DNA from: Microbacterium hydrocarbonoxydans
GTDB lineage: Bacteria > Actinomycetota > Actinomycetes > Actinomycetales > Microbacteriaceae
DNA length: 64,000 nt
Assembly: GCF_000956475.1 (NCBI RefSeq)
Contig: NZ_JYJB01000009.1
Location: 186,001 to 250,000 of the forward strand
Reading direction: 5' to 3'
Below, in pieces: positions 24,495-32,450 of this stretch (position 1 is the first letter of the stretch; each line of letters opens with the position of its first letter). The notes beneath the pieces are model-generated. The model saw nothing but the letters and a program-made list of their open reading frames with translations, was not told the DNA's origin and did no database searches. The position numbers and the translations under genes were made by a program.

Positions 24495-25427
24495 TCACCG
24501 CACCCGGTTCACGAGCTCCTCCCCGGCGAGGAGCCGGCGCACGTTCTCATCGATCAGTGCGCTCGAACCCACCGGCCGGTTGCCGGCGACGTGCGGGGTG
24601 ATCACGAGGTTCGGGGCGTCCCACAGCGGAGAGTCGGCGGGCAGCGGCTCGGTCTGGGTCACGTCGATCGCGGCGGCGCGGATCCGCCCCGATTCGAGTG
24701 CGGCGATCAGAGCGCCCTCGTCGACGGTGGCCCCTCGGCCCACGTTCACGAACACGGCCCCGGGCTTCACCGACGCGAAGACCGAGGAGTCGAACACCTC
24801 GGCCGTGTCGGCGGTGGCGGGCAGCAGAGAGACGAGCACGTCGGTCCGGCCGAGCAGGGCGCCCGCATCGCGCTTCGCGACGACGGGCACCCCTGCGCGC
24901 TCGCCGGCGAAGCGCGCGATGCCGTGCACCTCGGCCCCGAGCAGCTGCAGCAGGGGAGCAAGGCGCGCGGCGATCGATCCGAAGCCCCAGATCGTCACGG
25001 TCGCGCCGGCGAGCGTGTAGAGGTCGCGGGTCGCCGTCGCCGCCTGGTCGGCGATGAACTCCGCATCCCAGCGGTGCGCGTGCTGGGCGCCCTGCAGGCG
25101 GTCGAGCCGGCGCACAGCACTGAGGATGAGCGCCAGCGCGTGCTCGGCGACCGGGCCGTCGTGCAGAGATCGGCCGGAGCAGATGCGCACGTCGGGGCCG
25201 AATCCGGCGTTCAGCACGACGTCGGCGCCCGACGCGAGCGCCTGGACGAGCCTCAGCGCGGGCATGGTTCGCGCGGCATCCGCCAGCTGCTCCGCCGAGT
25301 TGTGCCACGCGACGAGCACCTCCGCATCGCGGTGCTGCTCCGGCATCGGCGTGCGGACGTCGTAGACGACGACCTCGGCGTCGGTCTCGAGTTTCAATTC
25401 GATCGTGTTCGGGATCAGGATCTTCAT
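24495..25427 (-). CDS. D-isomer-specific 2-hydroxyacid dehydrogenase
   Basis: A 310-residue NAD(P)-dependent dehydrogenase. The Rossmann fingerprint is TIWGFGSIAARLAPLLQLLG. The catalytic triad positions are visible as the Arg in VNVGRGATVDE, the Glu in QTEPLP and the His in ITPHVAGN. Such enzymes interconvert 2-keto acids and D-2-hydroxy acids, or reduce glyoxylate/hydroxypyruvate. GAGGAGAGAC immediately before the ATG supports this start. It follows the SGNH hydrolase gene by 8 bases and therefore belongs to the LacI-led minus-strand operon, possibly handling a sugar-acid product. Confidence 0.87.
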   Translation of the reverse strand: MKILIPNTIELKLETDAEVVVYDVRTPMPEQHRDAEVLVAWHNSAEQLADAARTMPALRLVQALASGADVVLNAGFGPDVRICSGRSLHDGPVAEHALALILSAVRRLDRLQGAQHAHRWDAEFIADQAATATRDLYTLAGATVTIWGFGSIAARLAPLLQLLGAEVHGIARFAGERAGVPVVAKRDAGALLGRTDVLVSLLPATADTAEVFDSSVFASVKPGAVFVNVGRGATVDEGALIAALESGRIRAAAIDVTQTEPLPADSPLWDAPNLVITPHVAGNRPVGSSALIDENVRRLLAGEELVNRVR

Positions 25428-25435
25428 GTCTCTCC

Positions 25436-26110
25436 TCAGCTGACGAGCAGCGAGCCCCTGGCGGGCTGGTCGCCGTCGCGGCGCTCGATCGCGCGCAGCG
25501 AGCGGGCGACGAAGGCGGCGACCTTCTTCGCGCCCTCGAAGCGGAAATGCGTGTCGTCGACGAGGCCGTCGGGCCACGCGGACGTCTCACCCGGCGCGAA
25601 ATGCGAGAACAGGCGAGCGGATGCCGCAACTCCCAGATCCTCGTAGAGCCACGTCGTGAACACCGTGAGGTCGATCAGCGGCACGTCGAGCTCATGTGCG
25701 AGGTCGCGCACTGCATTGGGGTAGTCGCCGTGGGTGGGCGTGAGCGAATCGCCGTCGAACCACCGTCGCGCGACCGAGGTGCATAGCACCGCCGTCGCCC
25801 CGCGATCCCGCGTCTCGTCGACGAACCGCCGCAGCCGATCCCTGTAGCCCCCGCGCGACGCCAGCAGCTCTGGATGCTTCTGGTCGTTGTGGCCGAACTG
25901 GATCACGACAGTGTCGCCGGCCTCGACCTCGCTGATCAGCAGGTCCCACGAACCCGACTCGATGAAGCTCTCGGTGGTCGCGCCGCCGAAGGCGAGGTTG
26001 CGGACCGGGGCGTCGACGAAGGCGGAAAGCGCATGACCCCATCCCGACATCGGCTCCTCCGCCGCTTTCATCGGGGCGACCGTCGAGTCCCCGGCCAGGT
26101 GGTACGTCAT
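25436..26110 (-). CDS. SGNH hydrolase, rhamnogalacturonan acetylesterase-like
   Basis: A 224-residue esterase. The N-terminal block HLAGDSTVAP places the nucleophile Ser at residue 9, and the middle block QFGHNDQK gives the oxyanion Gly and Asn. The C-terminal block VDDTHF contains the Asp and His of the triad. The GDST and GHND variants are characteristic of rhamnogalacturonan acetylesterases (RhgT/YesT group), which remove O-acetyl groups from pectic sugars. There is no signal peptide, so it would act on imported oligosaccharides. AGGAGAGC precedes the ATG at 26110. It lies between the LacI and dehydrogenase genes in one operon. Confidence 0.85.
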   Translation of the reverse strand: MTYHLAGDSTVAPMKAAEEPMSGWGHALSAFVDAPVRNLAFGGATTESFIESGSWDLLISEVEAGDTVVIQFGHNDQKHPELLASRGGYRDRLRRFVDETRDRGATAVLCTSVARRWFDGDSLTPTHGDYPNAVRDLAHELDVPLIDLTVFTTWLYEDLGVAASARLFSHFAPGETSAWPDGLVDDTHFRFEGAKKVAAFVARSLRAIERRDGDQPARGSLLVS

Positions 26111-26153
26111 GTGCTCTCCTTCGCTGTCGTGTCCTGCCCGCGTCATCGCGCCA

Positions 26154-27152
26154 TCACGAGCTGGGGGCTGCGGTCGACTCTCGCCACACGATGTGCTGCA
26201 GCCCTGTGGCAGGCGCGGGCACGGGCTCTCGTCGTACCGCGGCGATCAGGCGACGCGCGGCGTTCGCGCCGAGCGTCTGCCGATCCTGAACGACCGTGGT
26301 GAGCGACGGGACGAGGTACGCGCTCTGTCCGGCGTCATCCCATCCGGTGACGCTCATATCCGAGGGGATGTGCCAGCCCCTCTGGATGGCCGCTCGCATC
26401 GCGCCCGTGGCGACGAGGTCGTTGGCGGCGATCAGCGCGAAAGGCGGGGCAGTGTCGGGAAGGGCCTGGGCGATGCGATAGCCCGTCTCGGCGCTCCAAT
26501 CGCCTTCGATGACGCCGAGGGATTCGACGCCGAGCCTTTCGACCGCCGCCAGATACTCGTCGCGACGCGAGATCGCGGAGGGGAAGTCGAGTGCGCCGGT
26601 GATGTGCACGAAGCGTCGATGCCCGAGCTGCACCAGCCGCTCCATCATCTCGGCGATCGGCCGAGCATCCGTGAACTCTCCCGTCACGTGCATGTCATCG
26701 TCGAACTCGCTCAGGGAGAGCACCACGGTGGCGCCGGGCTCGGCATCGGCCGAGGCGGGAGACACGGGTATCGGACTGAACGAGAGGATGCCCTCGTACT
26801 GACTGGAGCTCACGAGCTGGGCGAGGCGGGCCGCCCGTTCATCGGGTCCACCTGGGAGGTACACGACCTCGATCACGTAGCCCGCTTCGCTCGCCGCCTC
26901 TGTGGCGCCGAGCAGGAGTTCCCGCGGGTTCAACGACGACACCGTCATCACGACCGCGAGGCGCCCGGTCCGACTGGTCCGCATGGAACGGGCTGCGAGG
27001 TTCGGCTGATAGTTCAGTTCCGCCGCCGCTCGGAGGACGCGATCTCGCGTCGGCGCAGAGATCGTGTCCTTGCCGGTGAAGACGTAGGAGACCGTCGCCT
27101 GCGACACCCCGGCGAGTCTCGCGACGTCGCGGCTGGTGGTCCGCTTCTGCAC
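26154..27152 (-). CDS. LacI-family transcriptional regulator
   Basis: A 332-residue repressor. Residues 5-25 are the LacI helix-turn-helix (TTSRDVARLAGVSQATVSYV), followed by the hinge (NLAARSMRTSRTG) and a sugar-sensing periplasmic-binding-like domain. Translation starts at a GTG. It is the first gene of a minus-strand run (LacI, SGNH hydrolase, 2-hydroxyacid dehydrogenase) and diverges from a CUT1 transporter operon. The CG-centred palindromes in the shared region at 27223-27263 are its likely binding sites. The inducer is probably the transported oligosaccharide or a breakdown product. Confidence 0.9.
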   Translation of the reverse strand: MQKRTTSRDVARLAGVSQATVSYVFTGKDTISAPTRDRVLRAAAELNYQPNLAARSMRTSRTGRLAVVMTVSSLNPRELLLGATEAASEAGYVIEVVYLPGGPDERAARLAQLVSSSQYEGILSFSPIPVSPASADAEPGATVVLSLSEFDDDMHVTGEFTDARPIAEMMERLVQLGHRRFVHITGALDFPSAISRRDEYLAAVERLGVESLGVIEGDWSAETGYRIAQALPDTAPPFALIAANDLVATGAMRAAIQRGWHIPSDMSVTGWDDAGQSAYLVPSLTTVVQDRQTLGANAARRLIAAVRREPVPAPATGLQHIVWRESTAAPSS

Positions 27153-27194
27153 CCCTGTTCACTGCCCCTTCGTGAATGTGTTCGCAGCGACCTG

Positions 27195-27263
27195 TTGACA
27201 TCGGCGAACTCCTTCATGTTACCTTATACGTCTAAGTGGTACGTATAAGTGATACGTACCACT
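27195..27263. promoter_or_regulatory. Promoter with overlapping LacI-type palindromes
   Basis: A consensus -35 TTGACA sits at 27195-27200, and the TTACCT/TACCTT region at 27219-27225 could be the -10. Directly downstream, CTTATACGTCTAAG (27223-27236) is a near-perfect CG-centred palindrome. AGTGGTACGTAT at 27235-27246 and ATACGTACCACT at 27252-27263 form perfect 12-base arms around AAGTG. Three TACGT cores are spaced 13 bases apart. Occupancy would block the rightward transporter promoter. Confidence 0.7.
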
Positions 27264-27295
27264 CCGAAAGGCGACATCGAGGAGGATGCGCAGAC

Positions 27296-28243
27296 ATGAG
27301 CATCGGCGAACTGCGACGCATCTCGCATACCGGCGGCAGGCGGCGCACCGCAGCTGAACGGCGGGCGGCGGGCGCAGACAACAAGGCGGCGATCGTCTTC
27401 CTGGCGCCATTCATCCTCGGGGCGGTCGTGCTGACGCTCGGCCCCGTCCTGATGTCGCTGTACCTGTCGTTCACCGACTACAACCTGCTTCAGGACCCGC
27501 AGTGGGTCGGCATCGACAACTACGCGCGGATGCTGGGCGACTCCCGCCTCCATCAGTCGCTGCTCGTCACCTTCATCTACGTGCTGATCGGGGTGCCGCT
27601 GCAGCTGGGCGTCGCGCTCGGCCTCGCGATCCTGCTCGACAAGGGAATGCGCGGACTCCCGTTCTACAGATCGGCGTTCTACCTGCCCAGCCTGCTCGGG
27701 GCCTCCGTCGCGATCGCCATGCTCTGGCGGCTCATCTTCGGCGCCGAGGGGCTCCTCAACACGCTGCTCGGCGGAATCGGCATCGAGTCGCACCAGAGCT
27801 GGATCGGCAGCCCCGAGACCTCGCTCAGCACGATCGTCCTGCTGCACGTGTGGATGTTCGGCTCTCCGATGGTCATCTTCCTCGCGGGGCTCCGGCAGAT
27901 TCCCGTCGAGCTGTACGAGGCGGCCGCGACCGACGGGGCACCCGCCTGGTGGCGGTTCCGCGCGATCACCCTGCCGCTGCTGACGCCGATCATCTTCTTC
28001 AACCTCGTGCTCGCGGTGATCAACTCCTTCTCCGCGTTCACGCAGGCGTTCATCGTGTCGGGCGGAAGCGGCGGCCCTGCCGACTCGCTGCTCTTCTACA
28101 CGCTCTACCTGTATCAGGAGGGGTTCGGGTCCTTCCGCATGGGCTACGCCTCGGCCCTCGCGTGGCTGCTCCTCATCATCATCGGCGTGCTGACCGCCGT
28201 GAACTTCTGGCTTTCAAAGTATTGGGTGCACTATGACGACTGA
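27296..28243 (+). CDS. CUT1 sugar ABC transporter permease (first subunit)
   Basis: A 315-residue MalF/UgpA-type membrane subunit. It starts with about 28 polar residues rich in Arg, followed by the first helix (AAIVFLAPFILGAVVLTLG), the LYLSFTDYN segment and five further helices. The coupling loop is EAAATDGAPAWWRFRAITLPLL. The ATG at 27296 lies behind GAGGAGG. It opens the plus-strand arm of the LacI divergon, and its end overlaps the next permease start by 11 bases. Over the coding part it is clearly related to the permease at 3484. Confidence 0.9.
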   Translation: MSIGELRRISHTGGRRRTAAERRAAGADNKAAIVFLAPFILGAVVLTLGPVLMSLYLSFTDYNLLQDPQWVGIDNYARMLGDSRLHQSLLVTFIYVLIGVPLQLGVALGLAILLDKGMRGLPFYRSAFYLPSLLGASVAIAMLWRLIFGAEGLLNTLLGGIGIESHQSWIGSPETSLSTIVLLHVWMFGSPMVIFLAGLRQIPVELYEAAATDGAPAWWRFRAITLPLLTPIIFFNLVLAVINSFSAFTQAFIVSGGSGGPADSLLFYTLYLYQEGFGSFRMGYASALAWLLLIIIGVLTAVNFWLSKYWVHYDD

Positions 28244-29144
28244 AGACCTCTCCACACGGACCCTTGTCACGCGAACCGGCAGACGCCGCAGAGCCGAGAC
28301 CCCCTACCGCCCCGCGGGCGCTCGATGGGGTCGCGCTCTCCGGCACGCGCTGATGATCATCGTGGTGGTCATCTCCCTATATCCCGTGCTCTGGATGATC
28401 GTGAGCTCGCTCCGGCCCGAGGGGGAGATCTTCTCCAACCCGACCCTTCTTCTCACCGACTTCGAGTGGAAGAACTACGAGTACGGGTGGACGGCTCTCG
28501 GAACGCCGTTCGGACAATATCTGCTCAACTCCGGCGTGATCGTCCTCGGATCGATCATCGGGAACCTCGTCAGCTGCTCCCTGGCGGCCTACGCCTTCGC
28601 CAGGCTGCGCTTCCGGTTCCAGAAGCCGGCGTTCGCGTACATGCTCGTCACCCTGATGCTGCCGATCCACGTGGTGATCGTGCCGCAGTACATCCTGTGG
28701 GCGCAGCTCGGATTGAACGACTCGTTCTGGCCGCTCATCGTGCCCAAGTTCCTCGCCACCGACGCGTTCTTCGTGTTCCTCATGGTGCAGTTCATCCGAG
28801 GGCTTCCCAAGTCGCTCGACGAAGCGGCTCGCATCGACGGGGCCGGGCACGGACGGATCTTCTTCCAGATCCTGCTCCCTCTCATGACACCCGCGCTCGC
28901 GACGACGACGATCTTCACCTTCATCTGGGTGTGGAACGACTTCTTCTCGCAGCTCATCTTCCTCACCAGCCCCGAGAAGTACACGGTCCCGATCGCGCTG
29001 CGCTCGTTCATCGATGCGCAGTCGTCTTCCTCGTTCGGCGCCATGTTCGCGATGAGCGTCGTCTCGATCGTCCCCTTGATCCTCATCTTCGCGTTCGGGC
29101 AGAAGTTCCTCATCAAGGGCATCGCCACCACAGGGCTCAAGTAG
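28233..29144 (+). CDS. CUT1 sugar ABC transporter permease (second subunit)
   Basis: A 303-residue MalG/UgpE-type permease. A polar Arg-rich N-terminus precedes a helix at about residues 35-53, then five helices with the coupling-loop motif DEAARIDGAGHGRIFF. It ends in KFLIKGIATTGLK, a common ending for these subunits. The start lies within the previous gene (11-base overlap). It is about as similar to the permease at 4482 as expected for two different CUT1 systems, so the two loci are parallel importers rather than a recent duplication. Confidence 0.9.
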   Translation: MTTEDLSTRTLVTRTGRRRRAETPYRPAGARWGRALRHALMIIVVVISLYPVLWMIVSSLRPEGEIFSNPTLLLTDFEWKNYEYGWTALGTPFGQYLLNSGVIVLGSIIGNLVSCSLAAYAFARLRFRFQKPAFAYMLVTLMLPIHVVIVPQYILWAQLGLNDSFWPLIVPKFLATDAFFVFLMVQFIRGLPKSLDEAARIDGAGHGRIFFQILLPLMTPALATTTIFTFIWVWNDFFSQLIFLTSPEKYTVPIALRSFIDAQSSSSFGAMFAMSVVSIVPLILIFAFGQKFLIKGIATTGLK

Positions 29145-29169
29145 AGCCCGATCCTCAATAAGGAGAATC

Positions 29170-30480
29170 ATGAAGCGCACCTTCCTCCGCGCGGGAGTCG
29201 GCATCGTCGCAGCCTCCCTCGCACTCGGACTCGCCGGATGCGGCCTCGGAACGGCCGGAGACGGAGCGTCGACCGAGCTGAGCGACGAGCCGGTGACCAT
29301 CCGGATGTACTGGTGGGGCGGCGACGCCCGTCATCAGCGCACACAGGAGGTGATCGACCTCTTCGAGAAGAAGCATCCGAACATCACCGTCGAAGCCGAG
29401 TTCTCCGACTGGAACGCGTACTGGGAGAAGCTCGCGACGTCCACCGCGGGGAAGAACTCGCCCGACGTCATCCAGATGGACCAGCTGTATCTGGCGTCCT
29501 ACGCCGATCGCGGGGCTCTCGCCGACCTGCGCGACCTCGACATCTCCACCAAGGGGATGGAGGAGAGCGTGCTCGGGATGGGCGAGTCCGACGGCGGACT
29601 CTACGCCGTGCCGATCTCCACCTCCGCCATGGCGACCTTCGTCAACACCGACCTCCTGGACCAGATCGGCGTGCCGCTTCCGGACAACACCGACAGCTGG
29701 ACCTGGGACGAGTACGAGGCGTGGGCGCAGTCGGTGACGCAGGCGGCACCGCAGGGCGTCTACGGAGGGTCGCTGGCCCAGAACGAGTTCATGCTGCAGC
29801 TGTTCGCGAGGCAGAACGGCGATGAGCTCTTCGCCGACGGGGACATCGCCATCGACCCTGAGACGGTCGAGGCGTTCTTCCAGCTCGCGCTCGACTCCAC
29901 GAAGAGCGGGGCATCCGCTCCGGCATCGACGTGGGCGGAGACCTCCGGGCTCGCGCTGGACCAGCAGCCGCTCTCCGTCGGCACGGTCGCGACCACGTTC
30001 GCGACCGCGACGCAGGTCTCGGCCTACTCGCAGGCCTCGGGCGCGAACCTCGAGCTCGTTCCCATCCCCACGGTCAAGGGAGGGGAGAAGGACGCCGACT
30101 ACTTCAAGGCCGGCATGTACTGGTCGGTCTCCTCGCAATCGAAGCACCCTGCGGAGGCGGCCGCGCTCATCGACTTCTTCCTGAACGATCCCGAAGCCGT
30201 GAAGATCATCGGCACCGAGCGCGGCCTCCCCGCCATCTCGTCCACCCTCGATCTGATCGGCGATGACCTCACTCCGGAGGAGTCGAAGGCCGTGGCGTTC
30301 TCGGACTCGCGTCTGCCGTTCCTCGGAGACGCGCCCGCCATCGTTCCCAACGGTGCGTCCGACGTGGACGCCGTGATCGTGCGCTACATGCAGGACGTCC
30401 TGTTCGAGCGCCAGACTCCGGCGGATGCCGCAAAGGGATTCATCGCCGACATCACGCAGTCGATCGCCTCGGCCGGATGA
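29170..30480 (+). CDS. Sugar ABC transporter substrate-binding lipoprotein
   Basis: A 436-residue CUT1 binding protein. The signal peptide ends in lipobox LAGC with Cys at residue 24. The mature N-terminus has VTIRMYWWGGDARHQRT, typical of binding proteins for oligosaccharides with aromatic stacking residues. AAGGAGAATC supports the ATG. Unlike at 2118, the order here is permease, permease, binding protein. A perfect 14-base-arm hairpin follows the stop, which may protect the upstream mRNA or damp read-through into the enzyme genes. The ligand is unknown; the acetylesterase in the divergent arm hints at an acetylated pectic oligosaccharide. Confidence 0.9.
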   Translation: MKRTFLRAGVGIVAASLALGLAGCGLGTAGDGASTELSDEPVTIRMYWWGGDARHQRTQEVIDLFEKKHPNITVEAEFSDWNAYWEKLATSTAGKNSPDVIQMDQLYLASYADRGALADLRDLDISTKGMEESVLGMGESDGGLYAVPISTSAMATFVNTDLLDQIGVPLPDNTDSWTWDEYEAWAQSVTQAAPQGVYGGSLAQNEFMLQLFARQNGDELFADGDIAIDPETVEAFFQLALDSTKSGASAPASTWAETSGLALDQQPLSVGTVATTFATATQVSAYSQASGANLELVPIPTVKGGEKDADYFKAGMYWSVSSQSKHPAEAAALIDFFLNDPEAVKIIGTERGLPAISSTLDLIGDDLTPEESKAVAFSDSRLPFLGDAPAIVPNGASDVDAVIVRYMQDVLFERQTPADAAKGFIADITQSIASAG

Positions 30481-30485
30481 TGCTC

Positions 30486-30517
30486 TGTCGGGCGGCTCGG
30501 GATCGAGCCGCCCGACA
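30486..30517 (+). terminator. 14-bp-arm hairpin after binding-protein gene
   Basis: TGTCGGGCGGCTCG at 30486-30499 and CGAGCCGCCCGACA at 30504-30517 are perfect complements around GGAT, six bases after the stop of the binding-protein gene. There is no T-tract. The next gene begins 48 bases later, so it is either a partial terminator or a stabilising 3' end. Confidence 0.65.
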
Positions 30518-30564
30518 CAGTCCCCGAGCCGACCGGTCATCCACCCCAGTATCAGGAAGAAGCA

Positions 30565-31695
30565 ATGCTCAGAATAGGAATCATCGGCACCGGCGGCATC
30601 GCCGATGCCCATATCGCGGGCTACCTCGCGTTCCCGCAGGAGTGCGAGATCGTCGCGCTCGCCGACGTGATGCCGGGCAAGGCGGCGCAGAAGGCGGCCG
30701 CGTTCTCGCTCTCGGATGCCGTGGGCTACGACGATCCGCTGCAGATGATCGCGGATGCCGGCCTCGATCTGGTCAGCATCGCGACGCCGCCGTCGACGCA
30801 CGCGGCGCTCGCGATCGCGGCGCTCGACGCGGGGGTGAACGTGCTGGTCGAGAAGCCCATGGCGCCCTCGCTCGAGGAGTGCGACGCCATGCTCGCGGCG
30901 CAGGAGCGCAGCGGCAAGGTGCTCTCCGTGGTCGCGCAGAACCGCTTCCGCGACGACCTCGCAACCCTCAAGGCCGTCGTCGGCTCGGGGCTTCTGGGGT
31001 CGATCTCGCATGTGCGTGTCGACTCCGCCTGGTGGCGCGGTCTGCCGTACTACGACCTGTGGTGGCGGGGCACGTGGGAGAAGGAGGGCGGTGGCTGCAC
31101 GCTGAACCACGCGATCCACCACATCGATCTGCTGCTGTGGCTGCTGGGCAGCCCGACCGAGGTCGCGGCGATGCTCACGAACGCGCAGCACGACAACGCC
31201 GAGGTGGAGGATCTCTCCGTGGCGGTGCTCCGCTACGAGCGGGGTCTCGCGCAGCTGACGAGCTCGGTCGTGCATCACGGAGAGGAGCAGGAGATCGTGA
31301 TCCAGGGCCAGCACGCGAGGGTCTCCCAGCCCTGGAAAGTCGTCGCCGAGCGATCGCGCCCCGATGGATTCCCCGAGAAGGAACGCGATATCGAGCGGCA
31401 GGCGGCGATCGAGGCGATCGCCGCGGCTCGCGAGCCACTCGCCCACCGCGGCCACGAAGGACAGATCGGCGATCTTCTCGGCGCGATCCGCGACGGCCGT
31501 GCGCCGATCGCCGACGGACGGGACGGGCGCAACGCCGTCGAAGTCGTCACGGCGATCTACAAGGCGGGCATCGAGCACCAGCTGGTGACGCTGCCGATGG
31601 CGGCAGACGACCCGTACTATCGCGCGGGCCAGCTCGTCGCGAACGCGCCGCACTTCTTCGAGAAGACCGCTTCGCTGATCGAGGCGGCGTCGTGA
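30565..31695 (+). CDS. Gfo/Idh/MocA-family oxidoreductase
   Basis: A 376-residue NAD(P)-dependent dehydrogenase. It has the classic Rossmann fingerprint GIIGTGGIADAHIAGY at residues 5-20, the EKPMAPSLEEC signature near residue 97, and a GGCTLNHAIHHIDLLLWLLG segment bearing the putative catalytic His. The family oxidises or epimerises sugars and cyclitols. A ribosome binding site (AGGAAG) precedes the ATG. It overlaps the cupin gene by four bases and is part of the LacI-controlled transporter operon, so it likely acts on the imported sugar. Confidence 0.9.
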   Translation: MLRIGIIGTGGIADAHIAGYLAFPQECEIVALADVMPGKAAQKAAAFSLSDAVGYDDPLQMIADAGLDLVSIATPPSTHAALAIAALDAGVNVLVEKPMAPSLEECDAMLAAQERSGKVLSVVAQNRFRDDLATLKAVVGSGLLGSISHVRVDSAWWRGLPYYDLWWRGTWEKEGGGCTLNHAIHHIDLLLWLLGSPTEVAAMLTNAQHDNAEVEDLSVAVLRYERGLAQLTSSVVHHGEEQEIVIQGQHARVSQPWKVVAERSRPDGFPEKERDIERQAAIEAIAAAREPLAHRGHEGQIGDLLGAIRDGRAPIADGRDGRNAVEVVTAIYKAGIEHQLVTLPMAADDPYYRAGQLVANAPHFFEKTASLIEAAS

Positions 31696-32450
31696 GCACC
31701 TTTCCCGGCGGCACCTCCCTGTCGCACCTCGACGTCTACGACACCGCTGCCGGCGACGGCGTCTGCGGCGGCAGCCCGCACATGCACCTCGTCTCCACCG
31801 AGGCGTATGTCGTCATCTCCGGCCGTGGTGCCCTGCAGACCATCGATCGCGACGGATTCCACGAGACGCCGCTGGAGGCTGGGGCGGTCGTCTGGTTCAC
31901 GCCGGGCACGATCCACCGTGCGGTGAACCGCGGTGATCTGAAGGTCGTCGTGCTGATGAGCAATGCGGGCCTGCCGGAAGCGGGGGACGCGGTCATGACG
32001 TTTCCCGCCGAGGTGGTGGCGGATGCCGCAGCATACGCGTCGGCCGCATCGCTCGGCGACGACGATGCCGACCGCGCCGACCGCGCCGCGCAGCGCCGCG
32101 ACCTCGCCGTGACCGGCTTCGAGACCCTCCGCGACGCCGTTCTCGACGGCGACACCGCACCGCTGGAGGCGTTCTATGACGCATCCGCGGCTCTTGTGCG
32201 CGACCGCGCCGTGGACTGGGCCGAACTGGTCCGGCAGGGGCCGCTCGCGCAGGCCCAGCGCTCGATCGCGATGGCGGAAGCGGTCGCAGCGCGGCGTCCC
32301 GAACACCTCGCGGAGGCGCGCAGGTTCGAGGCGACACCATCCGCCGGCGAGCGCCGGTTCGGCATGTGCGGGCGTCTGCGCACCTACGACGTCACGTCCG
32401 CCGAGAAAGCAGACCAGAATGAAGTGACCGGCAAGGAGACAGACCAGTGA
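31692..32450 (+). CDS. Cupin-domain protein
   Basis: A 252-residue protein whose first half is a single cupin barrel. HMHLVSTEAYVVISGRG carries the first metal-binding motif (His-x-His, then Glu), and FTPGTIHRAVN carries the second His. Residues from about 120 onward form a helical Ala/Asp/Arg-rich extension that I do not recognise. Cupins in sugar operons are often isomerases or sugar-sensing lectin-like proteins. Start GTG (GTGA overlap with the Gfo gene before it) and stop (GTGA overlap with the Gfo gene after it) place it tightly between two dehydrogenases. The function is unassigned. Confidence 0.75.
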   Translation: MSTFPGGTSLSHLDVYDTAAGDGVCGGSPHMHLVSTEAYVVISGRGALQTIDRDGFHETPLEAGAVVWFTPGTIHRAVNRGDLKVVVLMSNAGLPEAGDAVMTFPAEVVADAAAYASAASLGDDDADRADRAAQRRDLAVTGFETLRDAVLDGDTAPLEAFYDASAALVRDRAVDWAELVRQGPLAQAQRSIAMAEAVAARRPEHLAEARRFEATPSAGERRFGMCGRLRTYDVTSAEKADQNEVTGKETDQ

